Shown here: piece after piece, positions 51,040 to 60,633 of the stretch
Layout: each line of letters opens with the position of its first letter
Numbering within the stretch: position 1 is the first letter of the stretch
Source of the DNA: Paramoeba atlantica
Lineage: Eukaryota; Discosea
Direction of reading: 5' to 3'
NCBI GenBank assembly: GCA_977017575.1
Contig: CDRNVI010000026.1
Span: 124,001 to 188,000 of the forward strand
Length of the DNA: 64,000 bases
Notes under the pieces: generated by a model
Told to the model about the DNA's origin: nothing
Seen by the model: only the letters and a program-made list of their open reading frames with translations
Databases searched by the model: none
Position numbers and translations under genes: made by a program

Positions 51040-51734
51040 CGTCGAGGCAAAGTATCTACTCTATTGGCACCCCAAGAAGAACTCATGTCAGTACTAATAT
51101 GTAACCTTACGCATCATCCTTCCTCGTGGGTACGTCAAAAATGTAATTTCTTCGGTCGACTTCGTGAAGTTTCGCCCTGTACATGGAAAGGCATCCTTTG
51201 TGACTCGTGCGCAAACGTGCTGGACATTCGTTGGTTTGGAAATCCGAATCAGAACTTTTTGCGGGGAAGTTTAATGTGGAATTATTTATCCCCCCACGTT
51301 GCAAAGATGCTACGTAAGAAATCACGGACAACACCTCAAAGATACTCTCCCGCTTGATCAACTCCCTCAAGCGTTGACACACCTTGATGTGGGTCTCAAC
51401 GGACTAAGCGGATCGCTTGTACTGAATGCTCTTCCAGAAAAACTCTTCCTCCTAAATGCGGAAGCTAACCATTTTCATGGTACGCTATGTTTATTGAATC
51501 TCCCGCCTTTGTTAGCAGAACTCACTTTGAATAATCACTCACTCACTCACTTTACACTAAGCCCCGGAATAGGGCGTTAGTTAAATATCTATCTGTATTT
51601 ACGCTCAATACATTCATCATCTAACTCTCCAACTGATTTCGTTTTCACGTCGATTGCCTCGTACTCGGTGCGCTTCGAAAGCGAAACACAGCACCTTGCG
51701 TACACTGGATTTTATGGTCCCATCTTGGTTTCCG

Positions 51735-53690
51735 TCAAAGGGGATATTTTTCCGCGTTTGAGGTCGCGTCTCGTGGTCTACCTTTCTTGGTGCGGTTCGC
51801 GGCGGTACTTAATTGTGAGCCAGGCGCGGGGCAATGCTGTGATAAGTGCCGTTCTAGTGTAGTAGCCGAGGTCTTGCGCCTTTTCTCTGAAAGAGCGCCG
51901 AAAAGAGCTGTCTTTGCCAACGTGTCACACTGATCGTTGTATGGGTTGCCGCAATGCCCCTTTACTTTAATCACGTAGAATTTGACGCCATTCTCCTCTA
52001 AGGTCTTTATTGCACCACCTAAATCCCAATAAATGTCGCTGTTTGGAAGGCCATTGTATCCTATTAGGTAATACTTTCGTCGCGTATTGCGAATAAAATG
52101 CCATACTATCCACGAATCCGTATGCAGTACGATTGTACCCTCAACTTTGGGTGCTCTCTGAATAGCTAGTAATGCCGCATAAAATTCCGCTCTTTCTGGC
52201 GATGGTGTGCCAAGAATCTCCTTACAAACAGTAGAACTAGCCACTTCATGGCCACACTGAACTTCAACAATCCCAATTCCAATCTTTCCGATGTAACCAG
52301 AACTAACTGAGGCGTCGGTATAAAGGTGTAGAACGTTGTTGTCACTTGAGAAAGGTGTTGGACCTTCTTCAGCGTACTGCAGGGCTGAAAGATCATTTTC
52401 CCGCTGTGCAGCAGCTGCAATGCGGTGCCAACCGCTTGATCTATAACCAATGTACATTTTAGGATTCTCTAGCCCCATTTGAAGTTTTTCAACATGTTTT
52501 TTCCAACATTTTCTATCCTCCGCATATACCAGGGCTTCCTCGACCACTAGTTCCATATCCCCGGTGCAAGCTTCGGATGGAGAACGAATTCGACTCTTTT
52601 CTTTAACGCGCCACTGCATCAGTTCCGAATATATCTCTGAATGCCGTATTAAGTGTCCTACAAGACGAGCCCGGTTAACTTTGTGCAGTGTGGAAAAAAG
52701 TGGGGTGTCTATATATAAGGCGGATATTGGCACACTTTTCCCAGAATGATCCAGTTTCGGACACTTACAAATAATGCGACACATCTTATTTACCTGTACA
52801 TCTACCCATTTCAATGTGGTTTCGCTCAACGCTAGTGTGCCCGAGTTGTAATTTAGGATAGGGTATACGAGGGCATCGAACAAACGAAGTTTTGTCTTGA
52901 CGCTCAAGGGCGATACCCATATGCCCCGAAATTTTGAGAAACCTGCCCAGGTAAGTCGCAACCTGTCCCTAATACATGCCAATGGTTCAGTTTCATGGAA
53001 AAGATGTCCCAGATACCTATAGGAAAGTACTTTGGGCACCGTCCCCAAAGGATCGGATATCATTTCATCGGGGCCTCGTTGCCTTCCTAGTTGCATCCAC
53101 GCTGTTTTAGCAGGGCCTACTCCTATTCTTAGGTTCGCGGAGAGGGCTTGTTCCGCTGTATCCTCAATCATACTCTGTAGATCAGCCTTGTTATCTGAAA
53201 AGAAAAGGAGATCATCAGCATAATTTAGATCCGTAAGACGTGTTTCCCTCAGGCCTCTGCTCTTGGTACCTTATAGAAGGATGCCATGGGATTTTGAATC
53301 AATAGCTTTGCTTAATATACGATCCAGAACCATTACGAAGAGGTAGGGAGCGAGGACATCCCCTTGAAGAATGCCGGTTGTAATGGGGAATGTTTCTGTT
53401 AAACCTTATGGTGTTCGCACGACCCCTCGCATATTCCGATATACTGACATAATCATTTCTCGCAATTTCGGTCCAATGTGAAACGCCACTAGGGATGCAT
53501 GAATGACACAATGAAACGGATGGAAAAGCTTTCGCAAAATCTACAAAACCAATGCACATCCCGTTTCCTCTCAATGCTTTTACTCGTGCTTCGTTGAGAA
53601 TCGCCTGGGCTTGCATTGTCGAACGGTCAGGTCTGAACCCATATTGATTATGGCGAAGCACAGGTCAAACAGAGCACCCCGACCTAACGT
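51735..53690 (-). pseudogene. ingi-like LINE, 5'-truncated, with stops and a frameshift
   Basis: A more distant relative of the other two long LINE copies. From 53690: YGFRPDRSTMQAQAILNEA and FVDFAKAFPSVS, then a frameshift near 53510, ILQGDVLAPYLF, and the YADD block near 53220. In-frame stops lie at about 53408 (after VRTP) and 53271-53273. From 53171 to 51735 the frame is open (478 codons): thumb region, then RNase H with LYTDASVSSGY, SPERAEFYAALLAIQ and LHTDSWIVWHF. It lies opposite to the LRR gene it interrupts. Confidence 0.85.
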
Positions 53691-53757
53691 GGACCTAACC
53701 AGAAGGTTAATAATTCCTAGCTGTGCAGGCCCGGACGCCTCCGCCATATTTTTGAAA

Positions 53758-54212
53758 ATATTCAAAAAAACAAAGGTCTTCAGAAAAACAAAGGTCTTCA
53801 AAAAAACAAAGCTTTTCAAAAAAACAAAGGTCTTCAAAAAAACAAAGGTCTTCAAAAAAGCAAAGGTCTTCAAAAAAACAAAGGTCTTCAAAAAAACAAA
53901 GGTCTTCAAAAAAACAAAGGTCTTCAAAAAAACAAAGGTCTTCAAAAAAACAAAGGTCTTCAAAAAAACAAAAGTCTTCAAAAAAACAAAGGTCTTCAAA
54001 AAAACAAAAGTCTTCAAAAAAACAAAGGTCTTCAAAAAAACAAAGGTCTTCAAAAAAACAAAAGTCTTCAAAAAAACAAAGGTCTTCAAAAAAACAAAGG
54101 TCTTCAAAAAAACAAAGGTCTTCAAAAAAAAACAAAGGTCTTCAAAAAAACAAAGGTCTTCAAAAAAACAAAGGTCTTCAAAAAAGCAAAGGTCTTCAAA
54201 AAAACAAAGGTC
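53758..54212. repeat. 18-bp minisatellite, about 25 units
   Basis: Tandem AAAGGTCTTCAAAAAAAC, with occasional A/G changes at one position (AAAGTCTTC) and one unit lengthened by two A at 54121. Because 18 is a multiple of three it is open in several frames (KVFKKT on +, FVFLKT on -), which is not evidence of coding. It ends exactly where the second copy of the LRR segment begins. Confidence 0.92.
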
Positions 54213-54587
54213 TTCAATGCACTTCCAGAAAAACTCTTCCTTCTAAATGCGGAAGCCAACCATTTTCATGGTACGCTATGTTTATTGAATCTCCCGCCTT
54301 TGTTAGCAGAACTCACTTTGAATAATAACATATTTAAAGGTCCTTTAAATCTTAGCAGTCTACCGCTCACTCTTACGTCTTTAAATTTGAACGGCAACCT
54401 CCTCAATGGTATTGTTGATCTCACACCTGTTCTAGGTGAATCGCGGAAGGGCGCCCCTCTGCTGCTTCTCCAGCTTTACGGAAATGAGTTTGAATCGTAT
54501 TTGCTGCCTCCTTCTATTGCTCATTTACCAGAAACCGTTCAGTACAACGAGCCTATGGCTCTCCCGGGCATGTACATGATGGGATAA

Positions 54588-54874
54588 CGTGAAATAGCGC
54601 CTGCAAGGCCTTTACACTTAGAGTAAAGTGCTCTACAGAAGGGCTAGCTTGGAACTGTATATGCACTGTATATTACAGAGAAATTGATAAAGCTTAATTA
54701 CCTTCATTTTTTATTCTGTATAAAAAGTTAGGGTAACTGGCACTACAAATGTAGGTCAAAATCCACTTTTTTCTGATGATTTTTTTTTATAAATTATAGC
54801 TCGATCATTTTTAGCTTCGCTTATAAAGCCTTTTTTTTCTTTAGAGAAATCTTAGAAATATTATAACAATATTA
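54588..54874. other. Intergenic
   Basis: A/T-rich sequence between the LRR pseudogene end and a Tc1 element. No gene or repeat recognised. Confidence 0.4.
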
Positions 54875-56216
54875 AACTCCCGCTCACGAAAAGTGACCCC
54901 CCTCTTTTTTTTTGTACAAATGTCCGTTTGAGCTGATTTTTGTTGCATTTTGCAGATCTCAACACAAGGACTTTGCGGGTGAAGAAATGAGACAAAAAGA
55001 AACGAATACGCACAATTTACAGAAGAATTACCATTTTGTCACTTTTTCGCCCTTCAATCTTATACACGCTTTAAGTCGAGAATCAAAACTTAATACTGTT
55101 TTGTCGATCACTTTTTGAGTTAAAGAAGATCATGCTTTACGTACACATCGGATAAGTGAAGGTTTGTCCGATGGCGTTTGTTCGTCTACCGCCTCTTGGA
55201 CCATAGACCAGACGTTTTCTATGGGGGAAAGGTCGGGCGAGTTGGGGGGCCAGTTTCTTAGAACATCACTCATTCGATTCTCAATATACTCTTTGGAGGC
55301 ACGGGCAGTATGTGCCGTTGCCCCATCCTGTTGAAATACACTATTAGGGGGGAAATCTACCTGTTTTAATGTTTCTATGTACGTCTCACTTGTAATAGAT
55401 GTGTCATTTCGTAGAATAACCAAATACCTCCACCCCACTCCTACAGCACCCCAAACTTGGCATCTTGGTGCCCAAAGTACTTTTTGACGCAGGGCTGCTT
55501 TTTGACTGCGCTTTACCCACATGTGTCTTCTGCTATCGTTGGTATCAAATATCTTTTCGTCCGTAAAAATAACATGGGCAGTATCCAATTTGTAACTCAA
55601 AGCAAATTGTACTCTTTTTTGCTTTTGTCGTTCGGTAAGCCCTTGGCATACTGGCCTAGCGGCATAATTGTAATCCAGCGATGCTAGATCTCGCTTTACA
55701 GTGCTTTGCGAAACTTGTATCCCTTTTTTACACAGTTGGCCTTTTATACGCCTTGAAGAATTGAATTTTGGTACCCCAGCGGGGTCGAGAGGAACCAATA
55801 TCTTTTCAATTTTCTTTTTGCGAGATTCGATTTTTTTAGTGGTCACAGGACTCAAAGTGTATTCCCCGCTAGATTTTTTTTCGTTCAGATATTTTTTGAT
55901 TATCCTTCTAGAGACGTTAAAATCACGGGATAATTGTTTTATCGGAACACCTTCTCCCTGTCTCATCTTCAAAAGAACCTTACCACTATCCGTAAGCCCC
56001 CCTTTTGGGAGCCAATATGGTGATTTGGTCATTTTTGGAAAAAAAAGTTGAAAAACCAATTATTTTTTCTTTACTAAATTTTAAAATTTTAAAATGAGCT
56101 AAAAACAGCGGGAACGTACAGATCTCGAAATTTTGAACGAAAAAGTGGTATGATAACCCACCCACGCCCCCCTGTGCTAAAAATAAGAGGGGGTCACTTA
56201 TTCGTGAGCGGGGGTT
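54875..56216 (-). mobile_element. Tc1/mariner-type element (DD35E), one nonsense codon
   Basis: The ends start AACTCCCGCTCACGAAAAGT and AACCCCCGCTCACGAATAAG (about 30 bp, then CCCCCTC). TA flanks at 54873-54874 and 56217-56218. Same family as 32394-33710, with different terminal sequences. Confidence 0.9.
55130..56032 (-). pseudogene. Tc1/mariner-family transposase, prematurely stopped
   Basis: 300 codons from the ATG at 56032 (MTKSPYWLPKGGL), parallel to the intact 332-residue protein at 32559. HTH: IKQLSRDFNVSRRIIKKYL. Catalytic blocks: VIFTDEKIFD, FQQDGATAHT, SPDLSPIENVW (35 residues between second Asp and Glu). A TGA at 55130-55132 ends it after SLIRCVRKA. The expected C-terminal residues (KTVLSFDSRLKACIRLKGEK) follow in the same frame down to about 55050, so the stop is recent and is the only clear lesion. 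All catalytic residues are upstream of it, so partial activity cannot be excluded. Confidence 0.85.
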
Positions 56217-56538
56217 TATAACAAAAATTATAACAAAAATGAGCCAAAAAGGGTAAAAATAAGACTCCTTCCTTCCTGACGCAATTTATTATACAGTTTA
56301 TGATATAGATTATCCGTGTACCAGACTCAAAAGAATTTTGGGTCAAATGAGCATATTTTTGTACTCTACAATTTTTTCAATCAAAATTCACCCCGACAAG
56401 TAAAACAAAGTCCTTAAACAAGTTCTTACCAAAGCCATTTTATCATTCCTCATTAATACGGTACAGAAAGAGTACAAATTTACCCACACCTTAATCCCTG
56501 GTCTACTTTACTTTGCGTACTTGTGGACTCTCCCCTGC
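56217..56538. other. Intergenic
   Basis: A/T-rich with no recognised repeats. A pyrimidine-rich stretch (TGGTCTACTTTACTTTGCG, 56499-56517) precedes the next gene and may serve as its acceptor region. Confidence 0.4.
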
Positions 56539-57153
56539 ATGTCCGGATCCCTCACCTGTCGACGGCTCTCCTCCGCGGACTCAGCCCCCACGTCCTCTCG
56601 ACGCGGTCGTGTCCGCGGGGCGACGCTCCCCCACGAGTACGCGCTCGCCCAGTTCATCCAAGGCATTGAAAACCCCCACCCCTCATGGACCCCATCCAAC
56701 CCCGCGGAGGAGTGGTCGGGTGTGGAGTGTAATAAAAGGGGGGAAGTGGTGGCGATCCGCTGGGGAGGGCGACGCCTGCGGGGGTGCGTGCAGTGGCGGA
56801 GTCTCCCCCCGACCCTACGAACGCTTTTACTTCCCAGTAATGCGTTGACGGGGACGCTGGAGACGCAGGAACTGCCGCCGGAACTGCAGATTTTTTCCGT
56901 GTCGCAGAATCAGCTCTCGGGGGTTCCGGATATGACAAGGCTACCGGATACTTTGGAGGTGGCGTGTTTGTCGTCCAACCTATTTGAGGGTGAGGTAAAA
57001 CTGAATGCTCTTCCTGGAACGCTCCGAACGCTTGTGATGAGCAATATGAGAAAGCTTCGAGGCGAGGTGTATTATGCCGAGTTACCATGCCCACTTAGAG
57101 ATTACATTAGCGTTAGTGGGACGTCAATCAGAGTTCTTCCAGAACGAAAATGA
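56539..57153 (+). CDS. LRR protein, short member
   Basis: 204 residues from the ATG at 56539 (MSGSLTCRRLSSADS). The N-terminal module is LPHEYALAQFIQG, then NPAEEWSGVECNKRGEVVAI and LRGCVQWRSLPPTL. Repeats follow: LRTLLLPSNALTG, LQIFSVSQNQLSG, LEVACLSSNLFEGEVKLNALP and LRTLVMSNMRKLRG. The ~23-residue period with LP turns matches its neighbours. No signal peptide or membrane anchor is obvious, so the location is unknown. The first third is unusually GC-rich compared with the end. It lies 270 bp upstream of the next LRR gene on the same strand; they are probably tandem duplicates. Confidence 0.75.
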   Translation: MSGSLTCRRLSSADSAPTSSRRGRVRGATLPHEYALAQFIQGIENPHPSWTPSNPAEEWSGVECNKRGEVVAIRWGGRRLRGCVQWRSLPPTLRTLLLPSNALTGTLETQELPPELQIFSVSQNQLSGVPDMTRLPDTLEVACLSSNLFEGEVKLNALPGTLRTLVMSNMRKLRGEVYYAELPCPLRDYISVSGTSIRVLPERK

Positions 57154-57307
57154 GTACGCCTTCCTGATACCCAACAAAGCTGTAAAAGAGTTGTTGTGGA
57201 TGCGTAAACTCTGTTTCATAACCGATTCTGCAACTTATTAGCTACTCAATGTACATGTACAAGAGCACACAGAACCGGGTATAAATACTGTTCGTTCCCC
57301 CTCATCA

Positions 57308-57362
57308 ATATTTACCATCTCACTAATTACCTCCATCTCACTAATTACCTCCATCTCATTAA
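57308..57362 (+). promoter_or_regulatory. Pyrimidine-rich direct repeats upstream of the LRR gene
   Basis: CCATCTCACTAATTACCT is repeated almost three times, giving a C/T-rich stretch about 65-120 bases before the ATG at 57427. It could act as the polypyrimidine tract for trans-splicing. Confidence 0.4.
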
Positions 57363-57426
57363 TCCATAAGTTGTTATAAAGTAAATATCCGTAAGGTGTT
57401 AAAGACCATACTTTTTAAACATACAG

Positions 57427-58383
57427 ATGTTTTACTGCATTTGCGCGGGAATTGGAATGCTCATTGGAGTACAACGTAATAGGCTTTTTCTGCAGATGCA
57501 TTACACGAGACTCTCGGAGAGTCCCCCGCACAAACGACGCCGAATCGCAAATTCAGCGTTACCGGAGAATTCTTTATTAACATCGAACATAATACGCGGC
57601 AAGGTACGTGGGGCTGTCTTGCCACAGGAATATATTCTGGCTCAATTTACACGCAATATGACTTTTGCTGAACACACATGGAAGACAGAAAATCCCGCAT
57701 GTGGGTGGGCTGGAGTGCAGTGCCAGAACGGAGAAGACGTCTCAAATATTCAATGGGAAGGACGTTCACTGCGAGGAGTGCCCGAGTGGCGAGAATTAAC
57801 TCTGCCGCAGTTGCTTTACCTAGAGCTTGGGACGTATTTTACCGGAAACCAGCTCTCGGGGAATATCACGTGGTCATGGCTTCCCAAATCTCTTTTGGTA
57901 TTTGTGGTAGACAACAACGAATTTACAGGAAGCGTTGAAACAAGCTGTCTTCCTTCCGCTCTGCAGACCTTTTCCTTGAATCTTAACCAGTTCGTTGGTA
58001 CGGTAAATTTCAGTGGTTTGCCGAAGTCCATTGTACGAGCACAATTTGAAAGCAATAAGTTTACTGGAAGCGTTGCCCTCGAGGCCCTCCCGCTAAATTT
58101 ACAATGTCTCTATGCTGATAGAAATAATTTTTCTGGTACGGTCGATCTTACTCGGCTTCCAATAAACACGCGGTCGATGTACCTGTCTCATAATGCTTTT
58201 CACGGGGAACTTGATCTTACTTTGTTGCCGCTGGACTTACGATTTCTGACGCTGCAGAACAATTCCTTTACGGGAACAGTCGACTTCAGTCACCTTCCTC
58301 CCGATTTGATCAGTCTCAATTTAGAACATAATCTCCTGACTAGTGTGTCTCCGAACCATATTCCTCAGTGTGTGATCATGTAG
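57427..58383 (+). CDS. LRR protein, intact
   Basis: 318 residues from the ATG at 57427. A possible hydrophobic start (MFYCICAGIGMLIGVQ) is followed by a basic stretch (PPHKRRRIA), so a signal anchor is possible but uncertain; a second ATG at 57457 or 57496 would remove it. The family module VLPQEYILAQFTRNM and NPACGWAGVQCQNG spans residues 63-100. At least seven leucine-rich repeats follow, such as LPKSLLVFVVDNNEFTG, LPLNLQCLYADRNNFSG and LPLDLRFLTLQNNSFTG, to PDLISLNLEHNLL. The repeats fit a curved protein-binding solenoid. It is the last gene of the + strand cluster. Confidence 0.82.
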   Translation: MFYCICAGIGMLIGVQRNRLFLQMHYTRLSESPPHKRRRIANSALPENSLLTSNIIRGKVRGAVLPQEYILAQFTRNMTFAEHTWKTENPACGWAGVQCQNGEDVSNIQWEGRSLRGVPEWRELTLPQLLYLELGTYFTGNQLSGNITWSWLPKSLLVFVVDNNEFTGSVETSCLPSALQTFSLNLNQFVGTVNFSGLPKSIVRAQFESNKFTGSVALEALPLNLQCLYADRNNFSGTVDLTRLPINTRSMYLSHNAFHGELDLTLLPLDLRFLTLQNNSFTGTVDFSHLPPDLISLNLEHNLLTSVSPNHIPQCVIM

Positions 58384-58927
58384 GCTGCACAAAAGGTAGG
58401 CCGATTTATCTTCTTTGTTAGATGTGACGGTAGTTCTCAACATGAAATTTATTGCTGGAGTTACTGCAATTGTCGCTTCGCGTTGAAAACTACACCCATT
58501 TTTAAAGATACGATCATTCCGTTTTTAATGCCTTTAGTCTTTTGTTAAATTTGTGCTGTACAAAAAAAAATATCACAGTTGTTTGCTGCGTTGCTAGGTG
58601 CCCTCCGGCTGCGCAAAGAGGTGGTGAGCTGCCTGGACCCCCTCTACCGACAGAGTCCATGTCAAACCCCCTTGGCGACATCCCAAGTGGATTCCGTGAC
58701 GATCATATCGGCCATCGCACTACGGATTTAATCTCTGCACCAATGAGCGCATGATCATCAAACTACGACTTGAAGGCCAATATGTGTCAGCAGGGCAACC
58801 TCTATGTGCTGCAAGATGTACAGATGTAAGTTAATCTGACCAGATTTAGGTGAATAGTTAGTGAGTACAAGATGAATTTAATAGTTCGTACTTAAATCGT
58901 GCAAGTAGAAGGTGGCGTTAGCACATT
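58384..58927. other. Intergenic
   Basis: No gene. GCAGGGCAACCTCTATG (58793) echoes a sequence near the tRNA cluster (23130). No promoter or RNA gene could be supported. Confidence 0.4.
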
Positions 58928-59940
58928 TACAATGCATATTAACTGCACGTTTATAATGCATACTAAGCGGCACATTCAAATGCATATAGCACATTCACAT
59001 GCATAACAGCACATTCACATGCATAACAGCACATTCACATGCATAACAGCACATTCACATGCATAACAGCACATTCACATGCATACTAAGCGGTACTTTC
59101 ACTTGCATAAATCCGGCACATTCACATGCATAACAGTACATTCACATGCATAATGCACGTTCACATGCATACTAAGCGGTACATTCACTTGCATAAATCT
59201 GGCACATTCACATGCATATAGCACACTCACATGCATAACAGCACATTCAAATTAAAAAAAAAATAGGTACAGATTTCAACTTTTTCCAAAAGTTCGTGCG
59301 AGGTACTATGGGAGCTCACCTTTGCTCCCGGTGAGTCCCCGGAGTTGCGAGAGGCCTCCATACCCCGCAACTACCTCCTTCCCCCAGATAAATGGGGGGA
59401 AGATGGTAGTTGTTTTGGGGGAAATGAGAGGCCGAACACACGGAGGGGCCGGCCGGGCCACAGAGCCACGTGAAAGTGTGACACCCAAAAACTAAACCTA
59501 AATATTGTTTACCCGTCTGCAAAACAGAACCGTGAAATGCCACGTATAGATTGTTGGCCGAGGTACCTAATAAGTTCACCTTTGCTTCCGGTGAGGCCAC
59601 GGAGTTGCGTGAAGGCCTCCATACCCCACAACTACCACCTTCCCCCCCTATTTAGCGGGGGTCGCGCGAGCCTGTAATATCTACACGTTTTTTCTTGTCT
59701 ACACCTGAGCCTGAAATATCTACACGTTTTTCGGATTTTGTGATTAAAAGGGAAGAATGAACAAAATTGAGAAATATGCATGTGAATGTGCTATGTGCAC
59801 TATCAATGTGCTACATGCATGTGAATGTGCTGTTACGCATGTGAATGTGCCGCTTAGTATGCATTATCAATGTGCAGTAAATATGCATTTGGGTGTGCTA
59901 TATGCATGTGAATGTGCTGTTATGCCTATGAATGTGCTTT
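58928..59940. mobile_element. Foldback-like element, subfamily GCACATTCACATGCATAA
   Basis: The left array at 58928-59250 has about fifteen words (GCACATTCACATGCATAA with variants CACATTTACAATGCATA and ACTTTCACTTGCATAA). The right array at 59776-59940 has about eight inverted words. Phrases such as ACTAAGCGGCACATTC occur in both arms. The interior (59250-59672) is a rearranged copy of the GC-rich 225-bp family: TTTGCTCCCGGTGAG, AACTACC, GGCCGGCCGGGCC. Two copies of a CTACACGTTTTT phrase are at 59688-59735. No ORF. Confidence 0.78.
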
Positions 59941-59972
59941 AACGATAAAGATACAGTTTCTGTACCTTCTTG
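59941..59972 (+). other. Spliced-leader-like sequence at the head of a LINE
   Basis: AACGATAAAG, then ATACAGTTTCTGTACCTT, then CTTG. It resembles euglenozoan spliced leaders, which share ACAGTTTCTGTAC near their 3' end and finish in TTG. No GT follows, so this is not an SL RNA gene. It starts immediately after the foldback word array and is followed by the 5' leader of the LINE, as if the retrotransposed RNA had been trans-spliced. Confidence 0.75.
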
Positions 59973-60035
59973 TTGTTTATATTTATGTTTCTTTTATATT
60001 CTCTATAGAAAATACATGCGTCTGTAGCCCCTAAC

Positions 60036-60452
60036 ATGGCAAGCTCAGACGTTCCTACTCGAGCCGCACGTGGTGATAGGCACATCCGTTTACGTCGCAC
60101 GAACCGTACAGCTTGGAGCTACTTCCGCAGCATCAAAGCCGCCGCTAACAGTGACGTGGTTCGCGAAATATACAAGAACCCGGATACCGCGCGTGCTTTA
60201 ATCGCCAGAGCGTTCGACCAAAACAAGCCGGTCAAGGGCCTTATTATAGAATCTTTCAGTCTACCTCCGCAATATCGGACCCGACGTGCTGGCTCTACCG
60301 ATCAACGGACATACCACCAGACCATGGCCGACATGCACGAACTCCTGTTTGCCCCCACTTATGCCCGCCCGTACACCCTATCACGCGAGCTATCTGCACG
60401 TTGGGATAGCGCAGGAAGAGCCACTCTGCACGAGTTCGAAGTACAAGTTTGA
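60036..60452 (+). pseudogene. LINE ORF, N-terminal basic domain
   Basis: 138 codons from the first ATG after the leader-like sequence. Basic and Ala/Arg-rich (TRAARGDRHIRLRRTNRTAW), with ALIARAFDQNKPVKG and SLPPQYRTRR. It ends at a TGA (60450-60452), but the same frame carries on through to the first knuckle, CGHICRDKRNCAHDCCKRHL, at 60546, so the stop is probably a mutation rather than a natural end. Confidence 0.6.
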
Positions 60453-60633
60453 AGTACACAACTCGGAACCGACGTCCCAGGATATGGTGAGTCCAACGCC
60501 ACAAATGAAGCCCAACAAACGCCAGATACGAACCCCCGCCAGGAATGCGGACACATATGTAGGGATAAACGTAATTGCGCCCACGACTGCTGCAAACGTC
60601 ATTTGCAGCCTCTAGATAGCGAACCAACACGAA

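Larger units (their letters stand above)
51040..54587 (+). pseudogene. LRR protein gene split by a LINE and a minisatellite
   Basis: The 5' part (51064-51357) has the N-terminal module (WVRQK, SPCTWKGILCDS) in one frame. The frame then shifts to QLPQALTHLDVGLNGLSG and LPEKLFLLNAEANHFHG (51350-51535). The coding sequence resumes at 54213 with the same ~110 bp (LPEKLFLLNAEANHFHG again, three to four base differences) and continues to 54587 with LPLTLTSLNLNGNLLNG and a non-repeat end (PLLLLQLYGNEFESYLLPPS). Between lie an inverted LINE piece (51735-53690) and an 18-bp minisatellite (53758-54212). The duplication is far longer than an ordinary target-site duplication. The gene is dead. Confidence 0.75.

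Noticed and set aside
53611-54246. A 211-residue lysine-rich protein (KVFKKT repeats)
   Set aside because: It is the translation of an 18-bp minisatellite, open in several frames on both strands only because the unit is a multiple of three.
58928-59250. CRISPR array
   Set aside because: Regularly spaced short repeats, but there are no unique spacers: words follow each other almost directly and the arrays are in a eukaryotic context without cas genes.
59941-59972. A spliced-leader RNA gene
   Set aside because: No GT directly after the leader, no intron with an Sm-like site, and no T-run terminator; what follows is the leader of a LINE ORF.
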